64,000 bases of DNA from Shewanella avicenniae (GTDB lineage: Bacteria > Pseudomonadota > Gammaproteobacteria > Enterobacterales > Shewanellaceae), in assembly GCF_017354945.1 (NCBI RefSeq), contig NZ_CP071503.1, positions 2,356,001 through 2,420,000 on the forward strand, given 5' to 3'. This document shows positions 50,737 through 58,397 of this stretch, piece by piece; the stretch's first letter is position 1; each line of letters begins with the position of its first letter. The position numbers and the translations under genes were made by a program. The notes beneath the pieces are model-generated. The model did no database searches, was not told the DNA's origin, and was given only the letters and a program-made list of their open reading frames with translations.

Positions 50737-52221
50737 TTGACTGAATCGTCAAAACATTTTGTCGCTGTTGATATGGGTTCAAACAGTTTCCATCTCGTTA
50801 TTGCTCGCGAGCAAGATGGCAGTATTCAAATCCTGCATAAAGAGAAGCAGTTAGTGCAACTTGCTGATGGTTTGAATGACCAAAATCAACTGAATGATGA
50901 AGCGATTCAGCGCGGTTTGGCCTGTTTACGCGACTTCAAACAGCGCTTTTCTGATATTCCATTACCGCGTGTGCGACTGGTTGCTACCCATACGCTACGT
51001 GTTGCACGTAACCGTGAACAATTTATTAAACCGGCCTACCAAATCTTGCCCTATCCCATTGAGGTGGTGTCAGGGCACGAAGAAGCTCGATTGATTTATA
51101 ACGGCATTGTGCATAGCCAAGTGCTGTCGGCCAAAAATTTAGTGATTGATATTGGCGGTGGTTCAACGGAAGTGGTGCTGGGCAATCGTACCCAATCAAC
51201 GCAACTGTCGAGCTTACGCTGTGGCTGTGTTAGCTACAATCAACGCTTTTTTGCAGATGGCAAGCTTACCGTGGATGCCTTTAAACAGGCGATGAGTGCT
51301 GCAGATAAGCAATTTGCCTCACTGTCGAAAGAATATTTTAGCGGCGATTGGGATTTAGCGCTGGGCGCATCGGGCAGTGTCAAAGCGATTTGTGAAGCGA
51401 TGCTACAGTTTCATGGTGATGAACTCATCACCCTCACCCGTCTCAAACAGCTACGTCAGCAACTGATTAATTGGGGTCATGTCGACAATATTGTGCTCGA
51501 TAACGTCGAAAAGAAACGTACCCATCTGCTCGCGGCTGGCCTTGCCATTCTGACCAGTTTCTTCCGCCGTTTACCGGTAGATTCTATGCATTTTGCCACG
51601 GGTGCGCTGCGTGAAGGTGTGCTGTATGAATTAGCTGGCATTGAAGCCTATAGCGACATTCGCCAACGTACCATTGATAGCATGGCGCAACTCTATCATA
51701 TCGATCGAGCGCATGCTGATAAGGTACGCGCCACCGCGATGACCCTGTTTAATGCAGTAGCGGAATCGTGGCAACTGCTGCACTGGCGGCGCACCTTAGA
51801 ATATGCAGCCACGCTGCACGAGACTGGTATTCATATTAATTCGCGCGCACACCATAAGCATGGCGCCTATATCATTGCCAACAGTGATATGCCTGGCTTC
51901 GGTGAAGAACAACAAATGATGCTGTCGCTGTTGATTGGTAATCAGCGCAAGAAATTGGATTTTGAACGTTTAAACGAGTTAGAAGCACCACTTAAACTTG
52001 CGGCTGAACGGCTAATCTGTATTTTACGGATTGCGGTATTGCTGAACTTAGGCCGCATCTCCAGTCGCCTAGCCATTGCCAATATCCGTGCCGAAGAAAA
52101 CGCCCTGAAACTGACATTCTCAGAACCGCGCCATCGCGTCAGTCTGTTCGTGAAAGATCTACAGCGCGAACAACGACAGATGGAGACCCTCAATATCGCG
52201 TTGAACTTCAGTTTTATCTGA
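50737..52221 (+). CDS. ppx: Ppx, exopolyphosphatase / GppA family
   Basis: A 494-residue processive exopolyphosphatase that removes terminal phosphate from polyphosphate. The ASKHA phosphate loops are visible: AVDMGSNSFHLVIAREQDG at the N-terminus, DIGGGSTEVVLG near residue 137, and GASGSVKAI. The C-terminal HD-like helical region (RRTLEYAATLHETGIHINSR) is of full Ppx length. The start is a TTG (50737) with GCAGGAGA 6 nt upstream; no other in-frame start fits the family N-terminus. The slow TTG start may keep Ppx below Ppk. Confidence 0.95.
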   Translation: MTESSKHFVAVDMGSNSFHLVIAREQDGSIQILHKEKQLVQLADGLNDQNQLNDEAIQRGLACLRDFKQRFSDIPLPRVRLVATHTLRVARNREQFIKPAYQILPYPIEVVSGHEEARLIYNGIVHSQVLSAKNLVIDIGGGSTEVVLGNRTQSTQLSSLRCGCVSYNQRFFADGKLTVDAFKQAMSAADKQFASLSKEYFSGDWDLALGASGSVKAICEAMLQFHGDELITLTRLKQLRQQLINWGHVDNIVLDNVEKKRTHLLAAGLAILTSFFRRLPVDSMHFATGALREGVLYELAGIEAYSDIRQRTIDSMAQLYHIDRAHADKVRATAMTLFNAVAESWQLLHWRRTLEYAATLHETGIHINSRAHHKHGAYIIANSDMPGFGEEQQMMLSLLIGNQRKKLDFERLNELEAPLKLAAERLICILRIAVLLNLGRISSRLAIANIRAEENALKLTFSEPRHRVSLFVKDLQREQRQMETLNIALNFSFI

Positions 52222-52306
52222 CCCTCCTCTACGTCGTATGACTACCATTGATGAATACCTGCGGTGTTTTGATTCAAGCAGGTATTCGCTAGTTTACTCA
52301 AAAAGC

Positions 52307-52360
52307 CATCAGTCATCAGTCATCAGTCATCAGTCATCAGTCATCAGTCATCAGTCATCA
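52307..52360. repeat. 7-bp tandem repeat (CATCAGT)n, about 7.7 copies
   Basis: Seven perfect CATCAGT units and a partial CATCA, downstream of ppx and upstream of a small membrane-protein gene. A simple-sequence repeat likely to vary by slippage (inference). Confidence 0.97.
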
Positions 52361-52406
52361 AACATGTATCAAAAAGTGTATACGTGATGTTAATTTTTTG
52401 AATATT

Positions 52407-52420
52407 TTGAGTTACATCAA
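52407..52420 (+). promoter_or_regulatory. FNR/EtrA-box-like palindrome
   Basis: TTGAGTTACATCAA matches the FNR consensus TTGAT-N4-ATCAA at nine of ten fixed positions. It is extended to a perfect TTTTGA-N6-TCAAAA inverted repeat. It is about 95 bp before the small membrane-protein start. Confidence 0.5.
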
Positions 52421-52515
52421 AACATTAGTGATTAGAATAATTAGACTAAAACGATTGTCGTACGGTAATTAGCGTTTACCGCAGCGGAAAAATCAATATA
52501 AGACATGGATGGCAT

Positions 52516-52716
52516 ATGTTTGATATCGCAATATTAGCGGGCGCAACAACCTTAGTGTTACTGCATCTGTTGTTTTTTTGGAAAGCCCTCATGTCGCGTT
52601 CCGACATCAGCAAAATGAGTCGTTCAACGTGGATGATGCTCAGTTTGTTACTGGGTCCAACAGGCTATTACGTCTATTTAGGCGTCATGCCCTGTGATTT
52701 AGTTGCTGATGAGTAG
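52516..52716 (+). CDS. Small two-helix membrane protein (PLDc_N-like)
   Basis: A 66-residue protein with two hydrophobic helices (IAILAGATTLVLLHLLFFW and WMMLSLLLGPTGYYVYLGV). The second, with the LLxGPxGYxxYLG pattern, resembles the phospholipase-D N-terminal (PLDc_N) small membrane domain. No strong ribosome site precedes ATG 52516, which lowers certainty. Function unknown. It lies behind a tandem repeat and an FNR-like box. Confidence 0.6.
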   Translation: MFDIAILAGATTLVLLHLLFFWKALMSRSDISKMSRSTWMMLSLLLGPTGYYVYLGVMPCDLVADE

Positions 52717-52922
52717 CCGCGGGCAAGTTCGACTTGGCACAACAACTCAAAGCCACAAACACACATGTTTAAATACAAAGACTCAAGTTTATCAAGATGA
52801 AAACAAAATGGTGTTTTTAGGTGTTTGTTGGATAATTCATGATTGAAAGTTGGCCAGCCTAAGCGTAAAAGACTAGTTTTAAAGTGTTCTTCGGAAGATA
52901 TCTGACAAGGAATCGTCATTTC

Positions 52923-53285
52923 ATGAATAACCGTAATGGATTTTACAACCGCTCTCTTGCCACCATCCAAATCGGCGTTGCCCGTGCTGACGGATTATTA
53001 TCACTTTACGGTGATGACATCAGCTTCGAACCGTTAAACAAACAAGTCGGTTTAGGCCCTTTTCATCTACAACGGCATGATATCAAAAAAGTTCGCCGCA
53101 ACATCAGTCGTGGTGAACACATTAGCAGTGAAGATATCGATCAACTAGAACTAGAGTTTACTAGCGGTGAAGTCTACCGCTTTATCGTCAACGACAGCGA
53201 TAAATGGTTTACATTGCTGCAACCCGATAGTTGCAACCGCACTCACTCGCTTGACGATAATTCAGGGTCGTTGCTGACGAAATAA
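52923..53285 (+). CDS. Conserved-looking soluble protein, PH/GRAM-like
   Basis: A 120-residue soluble protein I do not recognise by name. Its pattern of short alternating strands (LATIQIGVARADGLLSLYGD, ISFEPLNKQVGLGPFHLQRH) followed by a helix start SEDIDQLELEF and a strand EVYRFIV suggests a PH/GRAM-like small beta fold; this is a judgement from pattern only. ATG 52923 has AAGG about 12 nt upstream. It may be co-transcribed with the preceding small membrane gene (206-bp gap, so not certain). Confidence 0.6.
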   Translation: MNNRNGFYNRSLATIQIGVARADGLLSLYGDDISFEPLNKQVGLGPFHLQRHDIKKVRRNISRGEHISSEDIDQLELEFTSGEVYRFIVNDSDKWFTLLQPDSCNRTHSLDDNSGSLLTK

Positions 53286-53354
53286 AGCCGTGACAATCCC
53301 TCGGATGATTAGCTAACTTAGTCATTTCGCATCTTTGCGCATGGAGTATTGCGA

Positions 53355-54047
53355 GTGAAAACGATTGGCCTTCTGGGTGGCATGAGTTGGGAAAGTACCC
53401 AACATTACTATCGCTTAATCAATCAAGGCGTTAAACAGCAACTTGGCGGTTTGCACTCAGCACCCATCGCCATGTTCAGTGTCGACTTTGCGCCGATTGA
53501 AACACTCCAACACCTAGGTGATTGGGATAGCTTAGCGCGCATACTTATCGACGCGGCGAGGCGTGTGCAAGCGGCAGGCGCTGATGGGCTGATGATCTGC
53601 ACCAACACCATGCATAAGTTAGCACCGCAGATTGAAGCGGCGATCGATATCCCCTTGCTGCACATTGCCGATGCGACGGGCAAACATATTCAACAGTTGG
53701 GTTATCAGCAAGTAGCACTGCTCGGTACGGCCTTCACCATGGAGCATGCCTTCTATAAACAGCGTCTTGTAGACAACTTTGGCCTGTCGGTAATGGTGCC
53801 CGATACGTTAAAACGCGCGCTGGTACATAAAGTGATTTACGACGAATTGTGTCAGGGGCAGATAAACCCCAAATCTAAGCAACAATATCTGCAGATTATT
53901 GATCAGCTCGCCGCGGATGGCGCTGAAGCGGTGATTTTAGGCTGCACTGAGATAGGTTTATTGGTACAACAACAAGACCGCTCAACGCCACTGCTGGATA
54001 CCACCGCTATCCATGCTGCAAGTGCGGTTGACTTTATCTTGAGTTAA
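53355..54047 (+). CDS. Aspartate/glutamate racemase family protein
   Basis: A 230-residue racemase of the Asp/Glu/hydantoin group (YgeA-like). It starts MKTIGLLGGMSWESTQHYY and has the two catalytic cysteines in MICTNTMHKLAP and LGCTEIGLL. The cofactor-independent two-cysteine mechanism is known for the family; the substrate here is unknown. GTG 53355 with GGAG 8 nt upstream is chosen over TTG 53349. A LysE gene follows 36 bp later, possibly exporting a related amino acid (inference). Confidence 0.93.
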   Translation: MKTIGLLGGMSWESTQHYYRLINQGVKQQLGGLHSAPIAMFSVDFAPIETLQHLGDWDSLARILIDAARRVQAAGADGLMICTNTMHKLAPQIEAAIDIPLLHIADATGKHIQQLGYQQVALLGTAFTMEHAFYKQRLVDNFGLSVMVPDTLKRALVHKVIYDELCQGQINPKSKQQYLQIIDQLAADGAEAVILGCTEIGLLVQQQDRSTPLLDTTAIHAASAVDFILS

Positions 54048-54083
54048 CGGCATTTAGCCGGTTGATATATTAGGAAATACACC

Positions 54084-54728
54084 ATGTTCGGTATCCATGA
54101 TCTTGCGTTATTTATTCTGTCAGGCTTTCTATTGAATCTGACGCCAGGACCAGATTCGCTGTTGATTATGGGAAAAACCGGCGCACAGGGTTGGCGTGCG
54201 GGCAGTATGGCGACCTTGGGTGTTTGTAATGGTATGTTGGTACACATTGTCGCAGCAGCTTTAGGGCTATCGGCCATTCTAGCCAGCTCAGCGGTCGCCT
54301 TTACCATTATTAAGGTGTTGGGCGGCGCTTATCTTATCTATTTAGGCGTGAGAGCTCTGCTGACCAAAGCCTCAACCGTATCCAATGCAGAGGAAAACGC
54401 GCTAACCCCTCGCCATGAGAGTTACCGTCAGCTGTTCGCTCAAGGTTTTTTATCGAATGCGCTCAATCCCAAAGTTGCGCTGTTCTTTCTAGCCTTCGTG
54501 CCGCAGTTTATCGACCACGACGCACCGAACAAGGCCGTCGCATTCTTAATACTGGGGGCTGTTTTCTATATCAACAGCATGATTTACTGTCATATTTTAA
54601 TCGCGCTAACCGCCGTTGCGCGTCACAAACTCAAAGGCAACGCTAAAATCAGCGCGGTATTAAACAAGGTTTTGGGTACGCTGTTTATTTCTTTAGGAAT
54701 AAAACTGGCACTCGCTAGCCGTGGTTAG
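54084..54728 (+). CDS. LysE/RhtB-family exporter (second)
   Basis: A 214-residue six-helix exporter: LNLTPGPDSLLIMGKTGAQG (canonical TPGP), IKVLGGAYLIYLGVRALL, and FLSNALNPKVALFFLAFVPQ. It is distinct in sequence from the copy at 44811. It follows the Asp/Glu racemase by 36 bp in the same direction, so the pair may handle one amino acid. Confidence 0.93.
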   Translation: MFGIHDLALFILSGFLLNLTPGPDSLLIMGKTGAQGWRAGSMATLGVCNGMLVHIVAAALGLSAILASSAVAFTIIKVLGGAYLIYLGVRALLTKASTVSNAEENALTPRHESYRQLFAQGFLSNALNPKVALFFLAFVPQFIDHDAPNKAVAFLILGAVFYINSMIYCHILIALTAVARHKLKGNAKISAVLNKVLGTLFISLGIKLALASRG

Positions 54729-54818
54729 TCATAATAGCCAGCATCTTTGGGTTGAAGCGCTGCGTTAAGCGCAAATTTCTCCTGCGTTTCAACCACATCA
54801 TCTGATTTAGAGGACGTT

Positions 54819-56351
54819 ATGAAGCTTCGTCATTGGCTATTGGCGCTATGCGCCATGGTGCAATTTAATGCTATCGCCGCAACCGGCCCTATCGTACAAA
54901 CCCAATCCGGCCGTATCGAAGGTTTACGACAAGGTAATGTCGACAGTTTTCTTGGAATTCCCTACGCGCGCCCCCCAGTAGGCGAGCTTCGTTGGCAGCG
55001 TCCGTTGTCAGCCAAGCCTTGGCGCGGAGTGAAAAAGACCACCGAGTTTGGCCCCTCTTGTATGCAAGCACCGATGGAAGGCTTTATTCGCGAGTTCAGC
55101 GAAGATTGCCTAACGATGAACATCTGGCGGCCAAACAACGCACGAGGGCCGTTGCCGGTGATGGTGTGGATCCACGGCGGCGGTTTTGTGATGGACAGTG
55201 CTGCAACGGATGTCTATCACGGGCAAGAGTTTGCTAACGCTGGAGTTATTCTCGTCAGCTTTGACTATCGGATGGGGCGATTAGGTTTCTTCGCCCATTC
55301 AGCCTTGGAAGGAAACCTGTTCAAGGGCAACTATGGGCTGATGGATCAGATTAAAGCGCTGCGTTGGGTACAAGACAACATCATGCAGTTTGGTGGCGAC
55401 CCTAAAAATGTCACCGTGTTTGGAGAGTCAGCGGGCGGGATGTCGGTTAATATTCTACTGACCAGCCGTTTTGGACGCGATCTGTTCAACCGCGCGATCA
55501 TTCAATCTGGTGGTGGCCGCGATGTAATGTTGGGCTTAGAAGATTGGACGACGGCAAAACAGCAAGGTGAAAATTTTGCGAAGTCGGTAGGCATAGAAGG
55601 CAGCGATGAAAAGGCCTTAGCACAACTACGCGCATTACCGACCGATACACTGGTGGGTAATTTAGGGCTGTTTAATCTGCCTGAAAACGCTACCACTTAC
55701 AGCGGCCCGATGATTGATGGCCAAGTAATTGAACAACCACTCACTACCGCGTATGAAACGGGAGCTTTTGCCCGTATGCCACTGATGGTAGGCGCCACTG
55801 ATGCCGATATCGGTTTTGTTTATCGCAAGGTTGAAACACGTGACGATGCGTTGTCTATTTTCGGTGACCATGCGGCTCAAGCAAACAATGTTTATCCAAC
55901 ATATTCACCGAAAGCGCTCGCCGCCTATATCGCCACTCAGCAAGCCATGATTGAACCCGCCCGTTATGTGGCCAAGGCATTTGCCAAAAATGAGGTACCT
56001 GTGTGGCATTTCCGCTTTGGTTATGTGGCCAGTGCCAACCAAGGCAAATGGCCGGGTGCCTTTCACGCGAGCGATATCCCCTTTGTGTTTAACACCATTA
56101 CGGCGGCCTATGGTGACAAGGTGAGCGAACAAGATCAGCAAGTAGCGAACACCCTGCTGCAATATTGGGTTAACTTTGCCAAGACAGGCAATCCCAATAG
56201 CAGCGGCTTGCCAGAGTGGTCAAACTTTGATGCGAACAAAGAATTAATGTTATGGGTTGCGCCTGAAGGTGCGGCGAAGATCGGCAGCATTAAAGATCCA
56301 CAATCTACCCAGCTAGATTTGGTAGAAAAGTTGGCGCAACAAACAAAATAA
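54819..56351 (+). CDS. Exported type-B carboxylesterase (PnbA-like)
   Basis: A 510-residue alpha/beta hydrolase of the carboxylesterase-B family. A signal peptide (MKLRHWLLALCAMVQFNAIA/A) is followed by FLGIPYARPPVGELRWQRP, the oxyanion block VMVWIHGGGFVMDS, nucleophile Ser in VFGESAGGMSV and catalytic His in AFHASDIPFVF. Glu/Asp of the triad lies in GATDADIGFVY. Acts on esters outside the cytoplasm; the natural substrate is unknown. A terminator follows. Confidence 0.95.
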   Translation: MKLRHWLLALCAMVQFNAIAATGPIVQTQSGRIEGLRQGNVDSFLGIPYARPPVGELRWQRPLSAKPWRGVKKTTEFGPSCMQAPMEGFIREFSEDCLTMNIWRPNNARGPLPVMVWIHGGGFVMDSAATDVYHGQEFANAGVILVSFDYRMGRLGFFAHSALEGNLFKGNYGLMDQIKALRWVQDNIMQFGGDPKNVTVFGESAGGMSVNILLTSRFGRDLFNRAIIQSGGGRDVMLGLEDWTTAKQQGENFAKSVGIEGSDEKALAQLRALPTDTLVGNLGLFNLPENATTYSGPMIDGQVIEQPLTTAYETGAFARMPLMVGATDADIGFVYRKVETRDDALSIFGDHAAQANNVYPTYSPKALAAYIATQQAMIEPARYVAKAFAKNEVPVWHFRFGYVASANQGKWPGAFHASDIPFVFNTITAAYGDKVSEQDQQVANTLLQYWVNFAKTGNPNSSGLPEWSNFDANKELMLWVAPEGAAKIGSIKDPQSTQLDLVEKLAQQTK

Positions 56352-56373
56352 CCCACGCAATGGCGCTTACAGC

Positions 56374-56404
56374 ACAAACGGCAGCCTATTCGCTGCCGTT
56401 TTTA
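56374..56404 (+). terminator. Intrinsic terminator of the carboxylesterase gene
   Basis: 10-bp stem AAACGGCAGC / GCTGCCGTTT, loop CTATTC, then T run. Confidence 0.92.
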
Positions 56405-56498
56405 TTTCTCCTCATTCGCCGAGCGACGAACCCATCGTGTATTTGTGCGCGTAGCTAAGGGCATAATACCCCAGCCGATAACCAAGCAGGATTAATCT

Positions 56499-56996
56499 TT
56501 AGGGTGTTGCAGTTATTGGTGTGGGTTGCCATGCAGGCGTCCCCCATAAAGGCACAGTCGACAACGAATGCTTGTGGCTTCCGTTGGTTTCTTTGGTGGA
56601 ATATGAAAGATAGATAAGCGTCTGATGCTCGGCATCATAAATACGCCTCACTTTGAGGCTCTTAAACAAGATACTAAGCGATTCTTTAAACACCACCTCA
56701 CCCGCTTTGCTCTTGTCTATGGTGGCAATTTCAGCAGCGGTAATCGCCCCAGTTTGACGGCAAGCGATGCTCATATCAGAAGGGTCGGCTAAGTCCAAAT
56801 TCGCTTCAACACGGCTAATATGGCAGGTCACCCCGCTGACTTTCGGATCGGTGACTGCATCAATCACCACATCTTTGGTGGTAAACCAACCTAGGCTTAC
56901 CTTGCCGACATCATCACCACAGCCGCTCAATAATGCACTCAGCACTACCACAACAAGCGGCATACTCAGCCATTTCAATTTACAGTCCATATCCAT
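56499..56996 (-). CDS. CreA family lipoprotein
   Basis: A 165-residue protein of the CreA family (PF05981), function unknown. Blocks: DAVTDPKVSGVTCHISRVEA, VFKESLSILFKSLKVRRIYD and LIYLSYSTK. It differs from E. coli CreA in having a lipobox-like LSGCGDD after a hydrophobic signal (SMPLVVVVLSALLSG), so it is likely a lipoprotein. ATG 56996 or 56990 are alternative starts; the frame runs to a TTG at 57008. Despite the name it has no established role in catabolite repression. Confidence 0.9.
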   Translation of the reverse strand: MDMDCKLKWLSMPLVVVVLSALLSGCGDDVGKVSLGWFTTKDVVIDAVTDPKVSGVTCHISRVEANLDLADPSDMSIACRQTGAITAAEIATIDKSKAGEVVFKESLSILFKSLKVRRIYDAEHQTLIYLSYSTKETNGSHKHSLSTVPLWGTPAWQPTPITATP

Positions 56997-57055
56997 CCAA
57001 TCACTCAAGTTGCTTCTCTGTATTTACTGACCGAACGCTCAGTACAAGCTTTTGC

Positions 57056-58270
57056 TCAACCTTGCTGGCGATAAGGCAGCGCAGCGCTAAGCCCGTCCAT
57101 ATATTGCTGATTATGTTTAATTTCCTCTTGGCAAAAATCCGCTATTGCTTGTTCAAACGCTGGCTCAGCAATCATATGCAACGAGTAGGTTTTCACCGGC
57201 TCAAAGCCGCGCAACACTTTATGTTCACCCTGCGCGCCAGCATTAAAACACGCCAATTTTTGTGCAATACAATAATCAATGCCTTGATAATAACAGGCCT
57301 CGAAATGCAATCCATCATGTTGCTCAAGACACCCCCAATAGCGGCCATAGAGGGTATCACTGTTGGGCGTATGGAAATAAAGCGCCGCTGCAACGGCCTG
57401 TTCGTCACTATCACCATGCGCACAGACCAATAGCAATTTCACGCTGTCGCCCATGCTGGCCGTTAGTGATTGAAAGAAGGCTTGGTTTAAATAACCACCG
57501 TGACCAGAACGTTTCAGATAGGTCATCCGGTAGCAGAGAAAAAAGCGCTGCCACAATGCTGGAGAAATCTCAGCGCCACTGCGCCAGCGATAATCCCACT
57601 CTGCCACCTGACGTCGCTCTTTACGAATATTCTTTCTTTTGGATGAGCTCAGTTCAGCAAGAAAATCGTCAAAGCTGCTGTAACCGCGATTATACCAATG
57701 GTACTGGCAGCCTTCGCGGCGAATAAGTTTGGCGTGGTGTGCGGGCGCTTCCACAAACGCTGATAACTGTATTTCAGTCTCTGCGGCGTCATGCCATACG
57801 GCAGTTTCGGTGCTTGAAAGAAATAGCCCGTGCCAACTTGAGTGTTCTTGTAGCTCTCGTTGCAATACCTGCTGTACCATCGCGGTGACAGCTTGACGAT
57901 CAACGCCAGCTTTTATCGCCAATCGCGCCCCAGTGGCAGGCGTAAATGGAATCGCGCTGACCAACTTAGGATAGTAACTCAGTTGATACTTGTCGTAGGC
58001 ATCTGCCCACGACCAATCAAACACATACTCACCGTAAGAATGAAACTTGCGATAGAGCGGCATCACCGCCATCAACTGCGTATCTTGGTATAGCACGAGA
58101 TGCATCGGCAACCAGCCAGACTCAGCACCAACACAGCCGCTTTGCTCCAACGCCAGTAAAAAACTGTGGCAATTAAACGGGGTATCCGGCTGCATAAGCT
58201 CATCCCACTGTGTAGCGGGAATTTGGCTAATATCATCGAGCAACTGCCACTTCCATGCTCCTTTTAGCAC
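57056..58270 (-). CDS. FemAB-like GNAT-superfamily protein (PF04339)
   Basis: A 404-residue predicted acyltransferase of the COG3146 group (PF04339, FemAB-like). Family blocks: HSFLLALEQSGCVGAESGWL, YVFDWSWADAYDKY, FLAELSSSKRKNIRKERRQV and the GGYLNQAFFQSL / AALYFHTPNSDTLYGRYWGC core. The start is GTG 58270 with AAGGAG 6 nt upstream. The reaction is unknown; related proteins transfer aminoacyl groups. It has no export signal. Alone on the minus strand, between creA and a terminator. Confidence 0.9.
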   Translation of the reverse strand: MLKGAWKWQLLDDISQIPATQWDELMQPDTPFNCHSFLLALEQSGCVGAESGWLPMHLVLYQDTQLMAVMPLYRKFHSYGEYVFDWSWADAYDKYQLSYYPKLVSAIPFTPATGARLAIKAGVDRQAVTAMVQQVLQRELQEHSSWHGLFLSSTETAVWHDAAETEIQLSAFVEAPAHHAKLIRREGCQYHWYNRGYSSFDDFLAELSSSKRKNIRKERRQVAEWDYRWRSGAEISPALWQRFFLCYRMTYLKRSGHGGYLNQAFFQSLTASMGDSVKLLLVCAHGDSDEQAVAAALYFHTPNSDTLYGRYWGCLEQHDGLHFEACYYQGIDYCIAQKLACFNAGAQGEHKVLRGFEPVKTYSLHMIAEPAFEQAIADFCQEEIKHNQQYMDGLSAALPYRQQG

Positions 58271-58352
58271 CCTGACTCCTTCAACGTGACGACAACAGGA
58301 AATTTAAGCTACTCGTTTCGACAATCACAGTCCAGCCGCGGGCTAAAAACAA

Positions 58353-58382
58353 AAAAGCTTCGAGCAAAACCCGAAGCTTTTC
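58353..58382 (-). terminator. Intrinsic terminator of the choice-of-anchor-I gene
   Basis: On the minus strand: stem AAAAGCTTCG / CGAAGCTTTT, 9-nt loop, then a T-rich tail (TTTTTTGTTTTT). Confidence 0.88.
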
Positions 58383-58397
58383 GCTAACAACTTTCGA

